Assembly (NCBI GenBank): GCA_018806915.1
Contig: JAGKQI010000103.1
Span: 1,798,001-1,862,000 of the forward strand
Reading direction: 5' to 3'
Length of the DNA: 64,000 bases
From: Phytophthora colocasiae
Lineage: Eukaryota > Oomycota > Peronosporomycetes > Peronosporales > Peronosporaceae
Shown: positions 10,884 through 22,343 of the stretch, in pieces
Layout: each line of letters starts with the position of its first letter
How positions within the stretch are numbered: position 1 is the first letter of the stretch
Notes under the pieces: model-generated
Told to the model about the DNA's origin: nothing
What the model saw: the letters and a program-made list of their open reading frames with translations, nothing else
Database searches by the model: none
Program-made: the position numbers and the translations under genes

Positions 10884-13188
10884 AGCAGGCTATCCTTGAT
10901 GCGAGTGAACGCACTCTCGTGCTCAGCACGCCATACCCATTCGGTGTCCTTCTTAAGGAGATCCGTCAGTGGCCGAGCCAACTCAGCGTAATTTTCGCTG
11001 TACTTGTGCAAGTTGTTGGCCAAGTCCAGCCACTTACGCAAGTCCTTCTGGCTCAAGGGAACCGGCCAGTCTACAATGGCCTTGACCTTTGCTGGATCAG
11101 CACGAAGGCCATGCTTCCCAATGAAGCACCCTAGGAAGGAAATTTCTTCCGCGCCAAAGACGCACTTATCCGCGTTGGCATACAACTTGTTCGTGCGCAT
11201 GCACTCGAGCACAGCTCTTACGTGTCCCACGTGCACCTCGACGTCAGTCTTGCCGTGTTCGGCCTGACTGTGGACGAACACGTCGTCAAAATATGTCTGT
11301 GCAAAGCGCCCGTAGGGCCGGATCAGTTGCGTCACTAGACGATTGAACGTGGCAGGTGCGTTCGAGAGCCCTTCGGGCATGACGAGCCACTCCCAGAGCA
11401 TACCGCTCGGGGTGCTCACCGCTGTAAGCGGGATATCACTGGCTCGCATGAGCAGCTGATAGTAGCCATCGACTAAGTCGAGCGCACTATACATGGTGCA
11501 GCCCACCATGTTGTTCTGAAGAACATCCTTCCTAGGAATCGGCGTCTGCACCGGAATCGTGGCAGCGTTAAGCTTGTTGAAAGCGTGAACGATACGCCAC
11601 TTGCCATTTGGCTTTCTGACACAGAACGTTGGGGCGGAGTGCGGAGACTTGCTCTCGCGCACAAGACCCGCAGCGTGCTTCGCACGGAAGAAGGCGTCAA
11701 TGATCTCGCATTGCTCTTTGGGAAGAGGCCACTGTCGGGTCACGCAGTATTTAGTTCCGGGAACTAAGTCGATCTCGTGACGAACGCCTCGGTCAGGAGG
11801 CAGGCCACTCGGTGGTTCCTTCGAGACAACGTCTCCATATTCCTTCAGCAAGGAGTAGAAGGGATCCGAGGGGATTCTTGAGGATCTCCGATCCACTCCT
11901 GGCGTTCAACGCCTTCTTGACCTCGGCCAAGACGGACTCGTCAACGAGGGACGATGTGTTTAACTCTTCTTCAGGTCGAACGATGACCACTTCGGCGAGT
12001 TCGCCAGCCTTCAAGGCATCACCAAAGTCGGCGAACGACATCTCCGCTAACTCAAGGAGTTTGCCGACACTCGGCAGTCTGTCCAGCTGGACACTGCCTT
12101 CCGGCACTGTCGTCCACTCCGTCGACCAGAGGTGTATAGCTGTCCACAGCCCTCCTGTGCGTCGGCACTCGACTTCACGGATGACTCCAGACGCAGAGCG
12201 TCTCGCCCAAAGGGCCTTACTGACGTCGTCGTCTAGCCGACGAACGTCCATTCGACGGGGTACGTGCCGTCGCACAAGTTTCGGCCTCTCTCGGCCCAGT
12301 GTCAGAGATACTCAGTGACTGGCTCGGTCTACCGCCGACGTCACTAGGCGGAGTACGTGCCGCCCCACAGGGGTTACGTGAGCTTTGCCCACACGTTGAC
12401 TCACTGTCAACCAGCGCTACGCGCTTAACAGGACTGCGGTCCTCGCACTCGGTGCTGTCCACTAACTCGGACACGCCGACTTCAAGCATCATAGCCGACT
12501 CGGCTCGATGCTCGCGCCAATAGCGCTTCTGCTTCCTAGCAGAGGTGGGTTCATGACTCGCCAAAGCCCCACTAGGAGAGAAGTGCGTAGCACCTAAGGT
12601 CTTCGACCTCCAATCGATCCATGGCTCGTGACGCTCCAGCCACGCCATACCAAGGATGAGGTCGTTCCTCGAATCCAGGTCCAAGACCAATCAGCGTTCC
12701 ACGCTATCGAAGTCCAAGAACTTCAGCCGCAGGTCCATGGGGACCTTGGCCACCGTGACACGGACGCCCGTCGCTAGACGGACTGTGACGGTGTCACCTC
12801 TTCGCGCTCGAAGCGCCTCAGCATATTGCTGGCTACCCTCAACGGTGGAGCGTCTGACGTAGTTGCCAGACGCCCCCGAATCGATCAACACGATCCACGG
12901 CTTCTCAAAGCCCTTCACGTCCACCTGGACGACCAGCAAGCCCTGCTTGCTCACACGTTCCGTGTTCAAGAGCACGGAGCTCTTCGGGGCTGAGCCCCAG
13001 TGCCTCTCACGCACTGCAAACTCAGTTCTTCCCCAGTAGACCGCCCCGCGTCTACTGGGAGCCGGCGTTTCCCTGGGCAGAGCCCGAGACGGGACCCGCG
13101 GCAGGGTTACGGCCATTCTGGCCTGCGCGCTCTTTTGCGCAGAGGACAGTTGGGCCTCAGGTGTGTGGGACTGCCACACGTGTAGCAC
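10884..13188 (-). pseudogene. Ty3/Gypsy protease–RT, frameshifted (unit 3)
   Basis: RT is open from about 11896 down to the junction and has the SALDLVDGYYQ and YFDD motifs. The protease part, 13188–12691, contains the intact DSGASGNYVRR active site. Indels near 11890, 12110–12230 and 12690 split the polyprotein. This unit was the source or the product of the 7.19-kb duplication: its sequence from 10066 onward recurs at 17237. Confidence 0.8.
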
Positions 13189-14192
13189 CGGCGGGTGCTC
13201 ATGCGCTGCACCGCAGCTCGTAGCTCGGCTACTTCGTCTTCAGCATAGCTGAGGTCCATGGGCTCAGGTCCCCCGGACTCCGTGCTGTTAGCACCGACCC
13301 TTGACAAGTTGTGTTCGGCATTCAATGCCACGCTGACAGCGTCCTCGAAGTTACGAGGGTTCTGACGGAATGTCTCCGTCCTGGCCACGCCAGCTCGCAA
13401 ACCTTCCATGAAGACGGTCACAGCGACCACCTCAGGTAGAGGGTCGGCAGCCATGCCGGCGATGAGCGTGCGCAGCTCTTGGACATAGTCCACCAGATCC
13501 TTCTTGCCCTGTCGGCAAGCAAGGAAGCGTGACCGCACGCGATACGCCTGGTTAGGCGGAGCAAACACTTGCGTAAGCTTGGCCTTAAGCTCACCCCAAA
13601 GTGGGGAAGGCCATTTCTACCGACGTCCCAGACGTCAAGGCCCATTCTCGTGCTCGCCCTTCGAGCTTAGAGATGGCGAACGCCACACGTTGGCCTTCCA
13701 ACTGGAGCATAGCGGCCCCATGGCCATTTCGACCTCTCGGGTCCATAACAGGAGGTTCTCTCCCTCCTGCCCGTGGAAGGTCTTCACGCTGAGCGTGACG
13801 GGTTTAGCTCTCGGTGCAGGAGTAGCCCCTTTACATTTCGTTGAATGTGCTCGACGAGAGCGTTCTCATACGAGGCAAATGCCTCGAGGCGCGCGTTGAC
13901 GGCCTCCGGTCCTAAGGTGCGCCATACCTTCAGGGCCCAGCAAGGACGTAAGCTTGTTAAGCGTGTCCTGCTGACTCGGAGTCAAGTGAGCGTATGCTTC
14001 TTGCTCCATTCTCACAGAGAAACAGTCTTCAACGCAGGAGTTGGATTGACTACTAGTGCTACCAGATGCAGCGGGGTTGCGTGGGTGTGCACGGCACAGA
14101 GGAAGTTTAGTTGACTCGTAGAGTCCTGCTTGCAAGGCACTAGCCTTCGGTTCTATACAAGAACCAAGTAGTCCACTAAATACGGGACTCAC
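13107..14192 (-). pseudogene. Ty3/Gypsy gag (unit 3)
   Basis: The main gag part is open from 13568 to 13107 and includes the CCHC knuckle. It lacks six bases (two residues, FK) around 13306 that other copies have. The N-terminal part 14192–13866 is in another frame, and a short deletion near 13910 removes bases present in the copy at 21090–21100. Confidence 0.78.
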
Positions 14193-14444
14193 ACAATCAG
14201 TGTCCCTATAATAAAGGAACTAACACTTATTGCCCTAATCCTAAATGTAACGGATTTAGTATCTATCATACTAAATCCTAATCAAAATGTAGTGTGTGGC
14301 CCGGAGCCAACCTCCATCAAATGGCTACATGTGTGACGTGTGAGAAATACAGTGTGTCATACACAGATCTGTGATACGCGTCTTAGGCCAGTGTCTACCA
14401 CACTAATGTAGCCATAGCGCCCAGCGCCGTGTAACCCCGTTACA
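14067..14444 (-). repeat. LTR-like 5' end of the minus-strand Gypsy element (unit 3)
   Basis: A diverged version of the LTR-like segment (about 378 bases) that lacks a short stretch present in units 1 and 2. It ends in TTACA on the plus strand and directly abuts the DIRS-like element at 14445. Confidence 0.5.
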
Positions 14445-15110
14445 TTGTAGACTGGCACACTGGGACGACGAGGTAGTGGTCAGTGAAAAGGGCGCTAACC
14501 TGTGGGATTTTTCTGCAAAGAACGGATTTCCGACTCCTCCAAAGGCATCTAACTTCGCCTACTTGATCAGTTCGCTCTCGGCACTGCACAAATTCAGTCA
14601 GTACTTCTACAAAAACGAGACAGTGGAGCTCATTTCTGCGGCGAAATATTAACTACTCGGACCACGCCGGACCCAGCGATGTCACGCCTTTTGGCTTACT
14701 GGATCAACCGCAAGTTCAGCTTGTTTTGTAGCACAATCCTCGCCGAGGGTCTAAGTGAAGCGACAAAGGTGTCATCACAGTTCTGTCGAAGTGATGACAA
14801 GCTAGCGGCTCTTCGAGACTGGAGTCAGAGCTGGAAACCGTTATCAACATCCGATTGGCTTCGCACAAGTAATAAAGATTCACGCGGACAACGCGCACCA
14901 ATGACACCGCGCATCCCTTCCGAGGTATTTTCGCAATTGCCTAAAGGCGAGGACGGTCGACGAGTCTGCCTAAAGTTCCTCTCTAAATCGGGCTGCCAGT
15001 TTGCTAATTGCTCGAGTTCCTATTTCCGACCTGAATCGTTACCGGATCGAGCACGCAAGATCGCTGAGGAGCTCTGGGGAGGTCTTAGCGCGCAGTCAAC
15101 TGATTCATGA
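14445..15110 (+). pseudogene. DIRS-like retroelement gag, frameshifted (copy 1)
   Basis: Two plus-strand frames together resemble a gag-like first ORF. About 14460–14652 encodes NLWDFSAKNGFPTPPKA and a helical segment ending in ISAAKY-stop. The rest, 14679–15110, is open for 143 codons in another frame and ends in a cysteine-rich motif, GRRVCLKFLSKSGCQFANC, which resembles the C-terminal zinc finger of oomycete DIRS-type gag proteins; the last ligand position is not a histidine here. The frameshift means no intact product. It precedes the matching RT on the same strand. Confidence 0.55.
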
Positions 15111-15187
15111 CACGACGAAGACGCTGATGTCGCAACTTCCGCGAGGCTTCAATCGATGCACGAGGAAAATGAAGTCACAAATTATTC

Positions 15188-16426
15188 ATGTCAACTTTGC
15201 ATCGCGTTCGTGACTTACTTCAAGCCACCATTTCCGAGATTCATGAAAACAGCATTGCTAGTTTGCAACCTCCACCGCCTCGACCGAACATGCTGGCTGA
15301 AGTGGACATGGATCAGGTTCAGTTCTGGACAAGTGTCGCTCGGGGTGGTACACAGACTCTACCCGACATCGTTCGATGCCTTAGGGGGCAAACTCTCTCA
15401 GATCCTAGACCCAACAAAGATCTCTTCGAGATAGCAACGTCAATCGATCCAAAACTGCACCAACCATATGCGAGTGGAACAAGATCGTGCAGCACGGCGT
15501 CACACCGAAATGGACCACTGGACGTCCTCCCAGGCTGTCACGCCGCCCTCGCAATCATGCTGGCTTCCGAAGGTTATCTACACAAATACGTCGGCTCTAC
15601 GAGCGGGGCAATTTGAAGGACGATACCTCATCGTCGATGCTAGTCTCGTAGACTTGTGGCCAGAAGCGCTCATCAGCCGGTTGCTAAAGTCGGCACTTCG
15701 GTTGATATTCGTTTAATCAACGACTACTCGATTCCAGAAGGTCAATCGGTGAATGACTTTACTGATCGTGAAAATTTCCCCTCGATCGTTTATAATCCAT
15801 GTCGGGATCTCGCTAAGCGTATTCACGCTCTCGCTATATCTCATGTCGGAAAACGCATTCTGATCATACTCGGAGATGTGTCCGGGGCGTTCCGTCACAT
15901 CCCAGTACATGCTGACTCGGTTCACATGTTCGGTTTCGTATTCGAAAACCTACTCGTCATCGATCTCGCATGTGGGTTCGGCTGGTGTGGATCACCAGCA
16001 TTTTATTCGCTCGCTGGAAAAATAATCAACTACCTGTACGAACACGGCAACAGTTTTAATCGTCAGTTCACTGGAAACGTGTGGTGTGACGATCACACGC
16101 GCATCGAAATCGACGAGGGCTCAAAATGTTTTGATGCCAACATATCGCTACGACGTGCAATGGCTACTGTACTCGGACCCACAGCCATCAACGAACAAAA
16201 CTTTACGAAGTGGTCTTCGGAGTGCAAAGCCCTGGGCTTACTCTGGAACACCTGGGACGCCACGGTGTCTATTCTGACAGACAAACTCGCCAAGGCGTTG
16301 ACCCGAACCCAGAACCTGCTTCTAGCGGGTACTATGTCTCGTACAACACTCCTGGAAGCACTCGGAAACCTCCGACATGTTGCAAGTTGCTTTCCGCCAG
16401 CTCGGGCTTTTCTACATAGGTTATAA
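15188..16426 (+). pseudogene. DIRS-like retroelement reverse transcriptase (copy 1)
   Basis: The intact core is the 256-codon stretch 15656–16426. It carries RT motifs RLINDYSIPEGQSVND, LGDVSGAFRHIPV (catalytic Asp of motif A), GFGWCGSPAFYSL and VWCDDHTRIE (the YxDD-box equivalent, with Cys in place of Tyr). This pattern belongs to the RT group of DIRS/Ngaro-type elements rather than Gypsy or Copia. Upstream segments 15188–15616 and 15468–15716 continue the protein in shifted frames, with a shift near 15605, so the copy is dead. A tyrosine recombinase, expected in such elements, is not visible. Confidence 0.65.
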
Positions 16427-16808
16427 GAAACAGCTTCACGTTGTCCAAAGAATGGTCGCTGCGCAATTCCGAATTCTGCACTGGATGACTTTCGCTGGTT
16501 CCAAGCTGTTCTCTAAATCCAGGACGGTTCAACAGGATCCCCGCCATTCACTTCGTAGACGTCTCTGTTCCGGGATTCCACGTCTTTATGGATGCCAGTG
16601 GAGACGGCCTATGTGCTCTTGAGCGTTAAAATGCTTCATTCGTCAGCATTTTTCAGAAGACGATCTTCAACTCACGTCGATCAACGTCCGGGAGCTGAGA
16701 AGCGCAGTGTTAGCAGCGTTGCTTTGGGGACCTTACTGGTCTACCCCAGATCGGAGAGCCCGGACGCACGTGGAGTTTCACATCGACAATACAAGCGCGG
16801 TCGCGTAA
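16427..16808 (+). pseudogene. DIRS-like RNase H-like domain, degraded (copy 1)
   Basis: Across several frames the plus strand encodes FVDVSVPGFHVFMDASGDGLC near 16560–16615, then INVRELRSAVLAALLWGPYW near 16679–16740 and HVEFHIDNTSAVA near 16770–16805. These are the three acidic blocks of the RNase H domain that follows RT in DIRS-type elements. Stops and shifts lie between them. The sequence then ends at the 3' border with the lysine-rich gene fragment, so the element is truncated after RNase H. Confidence 0.55.
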
Positions 16809-17236
16809 GCTAACAGCCGAGCAAGTCGAAATCCGGTCAAAATCTTGCTCGACCCTCACAGTGCTGGCAGCAGCGGTGTCCATAGCAGCAGTAATGGAGA
16901 CCTCGGCGTCATGCTCGTCGGTGTCGATCTGATCCAAACCTAAAGATCTGAAATTCATACACATAGTATTTGTCAGCATGCTGCGCATGGTTCATGTCGT
17001 ATATGTAACATATAAGGCCAAACTCACCTAGCTGCTTGCCGTGGTGGAAGCAGGTGAACCTGATGCAGATGAAGGCTGGGCTGGTGCAGGTGCAGATGCA
17101 GATGCAGGCGCAGGTGTAGGCTGGGCTGGGCTGATGCTCCACTGGACGGTGCCTCCCTTCAATCATCACATCATATACAACATTGTCAGTATCGGTACAT
17201 GGAGCATTATACAGCATCGGTATGTAATCGCACTTT
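16809..17236 (-). pseudogene. 3' fragment of lysine-rich gene (duplicated copy, cut by junction)
   Basis: This is the duplicate of 24004–24433. It includes the predicted intron (donor GTGAGT, acceptor TTTCAG) and the GCA/CAT-type microsatellite, but it stops at the duplication junction and so lacks the 5' half that encodes the basic protein. No start codon of its own is available. Confidence 0.6.
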
Positions 17237-17328
17237 CCACCTGGAGCCGGGCTCCATGGTAGACCTTCGCGGCGCGAGCTCAGGGAGCTGCGCGAGCCTC
17301 AGTCCGGGACTGAGACGGGAAGTCTGCA

Positions 17329-18060
17329 GTGCAGACACCGAATGTCGAGACGTTAAATGTCTTGACACGTACTGGTACTGGATTGCAGTACCAGAGGATG
17401 CGGTTGGAGAATCCGCCGACGTGTGCGTCGGCGTTGACCGCACTTCCAACGATGAGTTGGAAGCGCTTCGCGCGGGACTTGTACGATGGGCGCATCGAAC
17501 AAATTTGCATTTTCTAGGATATCGAGAGAGTGGATCGCGAGACCGAGGAGTTGAAACAGCTCGTCGTCAATGGGATCACTGAGGGTGGTGACTCCCTCAG
17601 TGCGAAGACTAAGAAGCAGCGCTTCGAAGAGCGGAGTTGGGACTCGTTGAGATCGAGCCCCTACTACGAAGCTCTGTGGGAGTACAAGGATGTACTCCTG
17701 GACGAGATTCCTTCGGAGCTTCCGAAGGATAAGAGCGTACAGCACGAGATTGATCTCGTGCCGGGCACGAAGTACTGTGTTACACGGCAGTGGCCACTGC
17801 CGCGTAAACACGTGCAAGCGATCGACGAATTCTTTGAACGTCGTCGTCTTGCAGGTCAAGTGCGGGAGTCAAAGTCCCCGCACAGTGCCCCAACGTTCTG
17901 TGTGATGAAACCACAGGGCGGCTGGCGCATCGTTCGAGCGTATAACAAGTTGAATGATGCGACGATACCAGCGCAGACGCCGATACCGCGAAAAGATGTT
18001 ATCGTCGATTCGATGGCCTTGAGCACTATCTTCAGAGCTCTAGATCTGCATGATAGCTGA
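17329..18060 (+). pseudogene. Ty3/Gypsy RT N-terminal fragment, plus strand (unit 4)
   Basis: Fourth copy, open from 17530 to 18060. It shares with unit 1 rather than unit 2 or 3 the codons ALWEYKDVLLDE. The unit lacks its first ~330 bases because the duplication junction lies at 17236/17237, so it has no piggyBac-like tail. Confidence 0.78.
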
Positions 18061-20360
18061 AGCAGGCTATCCTTGATGCGAGTGAACGCACTCTCGTGCT
18101 CAGCACGCCATACCCATTCGGTGTCCTTCTTAAGGAGATCCGTCAGTGGCCGAGCCAACTCAGCGTAATTTTCGCTGTACTTGTGCGAGTTGTTGGCCAA
18201 GTCCAGCCACTTACGCAAGTCCTTCTGGTTCAAGGGAACTGGCCAGTCTACAATGGCCTTGACCTTTGCTGGATCAGCACGAAGGCCATGCTTCCCAATG
18301 AAGCACCCTAGGAAGGGAATTTCTTCCGCACCAAAGATGCACTTATCCGCGTTGGCATACAACTTGTTCGTGCGCATGCACTCGAGCACAGCTCTTACGT
18401 GTCCCACGTGCACCTCGACGTCAGTCTTGCCGTGTTCGGCCTGACTGTGGACGAACACGTCGTCAAAATATGTCTGTGCAAAGGCCCGTAGGGGCCGGAT
18501 CAGTTGCGTCACTAGACGATTGAACGTGGCAGGTGCGTTCGAGAGCCCTTCGGGCATGACGAGCCACTCCCAGAGCATACCGCTCGGGGTGCTCACCGCT
18601 GTAAGCGGGATATCACTGGCTCGCATGAGCAGCTGATAGTAGCCATCGACTAAGTCGAGCGCACTATACATGGTGCAGCCCACCATGTTGTTCTGAAGAA
18701 CATCCTTCCTAGGAATCGGCGTCTGCGCCGGAATCGTGGCAGCGTTAAGCTTGTTGAAAGCGTGAACGATACGCCACTTGCCATTTGGCTTTCTGACACA
18801 GAACGTTGGGGCGGAGTGCGGAGACTTGCTCTCGCGCACAAGACCCGCAGCGTGCTTCGCACGGAAGAAGGCGTCAATGATCTCGCATTGCTCTTTGGGA
18901 AGAGGCCACTGTCGGGTCACGCAGTATTTAGTTCCGGGAACTAAGTCGATCTCGTGACGAACGCCTCGGTCAGGAGGCAGGCCACTCGGTGGTTCCTTCG
19001 AGACAACGTCTCCATATTCCTTCAGCAAGGAGTAGAAGGGATCCGAGGGATTCTTGAGGATCTCCGATCCACTCCTGGCGTTCAACGCCTTCTTGACCTC
19101 GGCCAAGACGGACTCGTCAACGAGGGACGATGTGTTTAACTCTTCTTCAGGTCGAACGATGACCACTTCGGCGAGTTCGCCAGCCTTCAAGGCATCACCA
19201 AAGTCGGCGAACGACATCTCCTCTAACTCAAGGAGTTTGCCGACACTCGGCAGTCTGTCCAGCTGGACACTGCCTTCGGCACTGTCGTCCACTCCGTCGA
19301 CCAGAGTGTATAGCTGTCCACAGCCCTCCTGTGCGTCGGCACTCGACTTCACGGATGACTCAGACGCAGAGCGTCTCGCCCAAAGGGCCTTACGACGTCG
19401 TCGTCTAGCCGACGAACGTCCATTCGACGGGGTACGTGCCGTCGCACAAGTTTCGGCCTCTCTCGGCCCAGTGTCAGAGATACTCAGTGACTGGCTCGGT
19501 CTACCGCCGACGTCACTAGGCGGAGTACGTGCCGCCCCACAGGGGTTACGTGAGCTTTGCCCACACGTTGACTCACTGTCAACCAGCGCTACGCGCTTAA
19601 CAGGACTGCGGTCCTCGCACTCGGTGCTGTCCACTAACTCGGACACGCCGAATTCCAGCATCATAGCCGACTCGGCTCGATGCTCGCGCCAATAGCGCTT
19701 CTGCTTCCTAGCAGAGGTGGGTTCATGACTCGCCAAAGCCCCACTAGGAGAGAAGTGCGTAGCACCTAAGGTCTTCGACCTCCAATCGATCCATGGCTCG
19801 TGACGCTCCAGCCACGCCATACCAAGGATGAGGTCGTTCCTCGAATCCAGGTCCAAGACCAAGCAGCGTTCCACGCTATCGAAGTCTAAGAACTTCAGCT
19901 GCAGGTCCATGGGGACCTTGGCCACCGTGACACGGACGCCCGTCGCTAGACGGACTGTGACGGTGTCACCTCTTCGCGCTCGAAGCGCCTCAGCATATTG
20001 CTGGCTACCCTCAACGGTGGATCGTCTGACGTAGTTGCCAGACGCCCCCGAATCGATCAACACGATCCACGGCTTCTCAAAGCCCTTCACGTCCACCTGG
20101 ACGACCAGCAAGCCCTGCTTGCTCACACGTTCCGTGTTCAAGAGCACGGAGCTCTTCGGGGCTGAGCCCCAGTGCCTCTCACGCACTGCAAACTCAGTTC
20201 TTCCCCAGTAGACCGCCCCGCGTCTACTGGGAGCCGGCGTTTCCCTGGGCAGAGCCCGAGACGGGACCCGCGGCAGGGTTACGGCCATTCTGGCCTGCGC
20301 GCTCTTTTGCGCAGAGGACAGTTGGGCCTCAGGTGTGTGGGACTGCCACACGTGTAGCAC
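18061..20360 (-). CDS. pol: Ty3/Gypsy protease–reverse transcriptase ORF, 3'-truncated (unit 4)
   Basis: This is the only copy in which protease and RT form one uninterrupted frame; the open frame runs from 20360 and continues past the junction to 17856 as meaningless antisense. Order: a leader rich in Arg/Pro, an aspartic protease with DSGASGNYVRR at about 20040–20060 and DLILGMAWLERHEPWIDW about 90 residues later, a charged linker, then RT with HEIDLVPGTKYCVTRQWPL, RKPNGKWRIVHAFNKLN, SALDLVDGYYQLLM, YFDDVFVHSQ (catalytic) and KCIFGAEEIPFLGC. The RT thumb ends in DLLKKDTEWVW...AFTRIKDSLLQ, and RNase H and integrase are missing. The open start is not an ATG and overlaps gag by about 80 bases in another frame, fitting expression by frameshifting. 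It could at most give protease and a truncated RT. Confidence 0.8.
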
Positions 20361-21380
20361 CGGCGGGTGCTCATGCGCTGCACCGCAGCTCGTAGCTCGG
20401 CTACTTCGTCTTCAGCATAGCTGAGGTCCATGGGCTCAGGTCCCCCGGACTCCGTGCTGTTAGCACCGACCCTTGACAACTTAAAGTTGTGTTCGGCATT
20501 AAATGCCACGCTGACAGCGTCCTCGAAGTTACGAGGGTTCTGACGGAATGTCTCCGTCCTGGCCACGCCAGCTCGCAAACCTTCCATGAAGACGGTCACA
20601 GCGACCACCTCAGGTAGAGGGTCGGCAGCCATGCCGGCGATGAGCGTGCGCAGCTCTTGGACATAGTCCACCAGATCCTTCTTGCCCTGTCGGCAAGCAA
20701 GGAAGCGTGACCGCACGCGATACGCCTGGTTAGGCGGAGCAAACACTTGCGTAAGCTTGGCCTTAAGCTCACCCCAAAGTGGGGAAGGCCATTTCTACCG
20801 ACGTCCCAGACGTCAAGGCCCATTCTCGTGCTCGCCCTTCGAGCTTAGAGATGGCGAACGCCACACGTTGGCCTTCCAACTGGAGCATAGCGGCCCCCAT
20901 GGCCATTTCGACCTCTCGGGTCCATAACAGGAGGTTCTCTCCCTCCTGCCCGTGGAAGGTCTTCACGCTGAGCGTGACGGGTTTAGCTCTCGGAGCGGGA
21001 TTAACTCCTTTTACATTCCGCTGAATGTGCTCAACGAGAGCGTTCTCGTACGAGGCAAATGCCTCCAGGCGCGCGTTGACGGCCTCCGGCCCTTGAGACG
21101 CAAGGTGCGCCATACCTTCAGGGCCCAGCAAGGACGTAAGCTTGTTAAGCGTGTCCTGCTGACTCGGAGTCAAGTGAGCGTATGCTTCTTGCTCCATTCT
21201 CACAGAGAAACAGTCTTCAACGCAGGAGTTGGATTGACTACTAGTGCTACCAGATGCAGCGGGGTTGCGTGGGTGTGCACGGCACAGAGGAAGTTTAGTT
21301 GACTCGTAGAGTCCTGCTTGCAAGGCACTAGCCTTCGGTTCTATACAAGAACCAAGTAGTCCACTAAATACGGGACTCAC
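20279..21380 (-). pseudogene. gag: Ty3/Gypsy gag, one frameshift (unit 4)
   Basis: The N-terminal part, 21380–20769, is the longest among the copies: [20 protein letters not shown] near 21197, then the gag domain with [20 protein letters not shown] single base difference in the run near 20780 shifts the frame to 20746–20279, which carries FLACRQGKKDLVDYVQ and the CCHC knuckle near 20330–20370. With the open pol next to it, this is the best-preserved copy of the family in the window. Confidence 0.8.
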
Positions 21381-21632
21381 ACAATCAGTGTCCCTATAAT
21401 AAAGGAACTAACACTTATTGCCCTAATCCTAAATGTAACGGATTTAGTATCTATCATACTAAATCCTAATCAAAATGTAGTGTGTGGCCCGGAGACAACC
21501 TCCATCAAATGGCTACATGTGTGACGTGTGAGAAATACAGTGTGTCATACACAGATCTGTGATACGTGCCTTAGGCCAGTGTCTACCACACTAATGTAGC
21601 CATAGCGCCCAGCGCCGTGTAACCCCGTTACA
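21255..21632 (-). repeat. LTR-like 5' end of the minus-strand Gypsy element (unit 4)
   Basis: Copy of 14067–14444 produced by the 7.19-kb duplication; the same 378-base length and the same abutting DIRS-like element at 21633. Confidence 0.5.
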
Positions 21633-22298
21633 TTGTAGACTGGCACACTGGGACGACGAGGTAGTGGTCAGTGAAAAGGGCGCTAACCTGTGGGATTTTT
21701 CCGCAAAGAACGGATTTCCGACTCCTCCAAAGGCATCTAACTTCGCCTACTTGATCAGTTCGCTCTCGGCACTGCACAAATTCAGTCAGTACTTCTACAA
21801 AAACGAGACAGTGGAGTTCATTTCTGCGGCGAAATATTAACTACTCGGACCACGCCGGACCCAGCGATGTCGCGCCTTTTGGCTTACTGGATCAACCGCA
21901 AGTTCAGCTTGTTTTGTAGCACAATCCTCGCCGAGGGTCTAAGTGAAGCGACAAAGGTGTCATCACAGTTCTGTCGAAGTGATGACAAGCTAGCGGCTCT
22001 TCGAGACTGGAGTCAGAGCTGGAAACCGTTATCAACATCCGATTGGCTTCGCACAAGTAATAAAGATTCACGCGGACAACGCGCACCAATGACACCGCGC
22101 ATCCCTTCCGAGGTATTTTCGCAATTGCCTAAAGGCGAGGACGGTCGACGAGTCTGCCTAAAGTTCCTCTCTAAATCGGGCTGCCAGTTTGCTAATTGCT
22201 CGAGTTCCTATTTCCGACCTGAATCGTTACCGGATCGAGCACGCAAGATCGCTGAGGAGCGCTGGGGAGGTCTTAGCGCGCAGTCAACTGATTCATGA
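21633..22298 (+). pseudogene. DIRS-like retroelement gag, frameshifted (copy 2)
   Basis: Duplicate of 14445–15110 with a few substitutions (for example C-to-T near 21816 and G in place of T near 22261). The same internal frame break after ISAAKY is present, so the break predates the duplication. Confidence 0.55.
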
Positions 22299-22343
22299 CA
22301 CGACGACGACGCTGACGTCGCAACTTCCGCGAGGCTTCAATCG

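Larger units (their letters stand above)
1..14444. repeat. Tandem array of a ~4.86-kb composite retroelement unit (3 copies)
   Basis: The sequence at 1 recurs at 4895 and again at 9756, giving periods of 4,894 and 4,861 bases. Each unit contains, left to right, a minus-strand piggyBac-like transposase tail, a plus-strand Gypsy RT fragment, a minus-strand RT–protease–gag block and an LTR-like segment. Copies differ by scattered substitutions and many single-base indels. The first copy is cut by the window edge, and the third ends where a DIRS-like element begins at about 14445. No integrase domain is visible in any copy, so the unit appears to have spread by duplication of DNA rather than by its own transposition. 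Confidence 0.9.
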
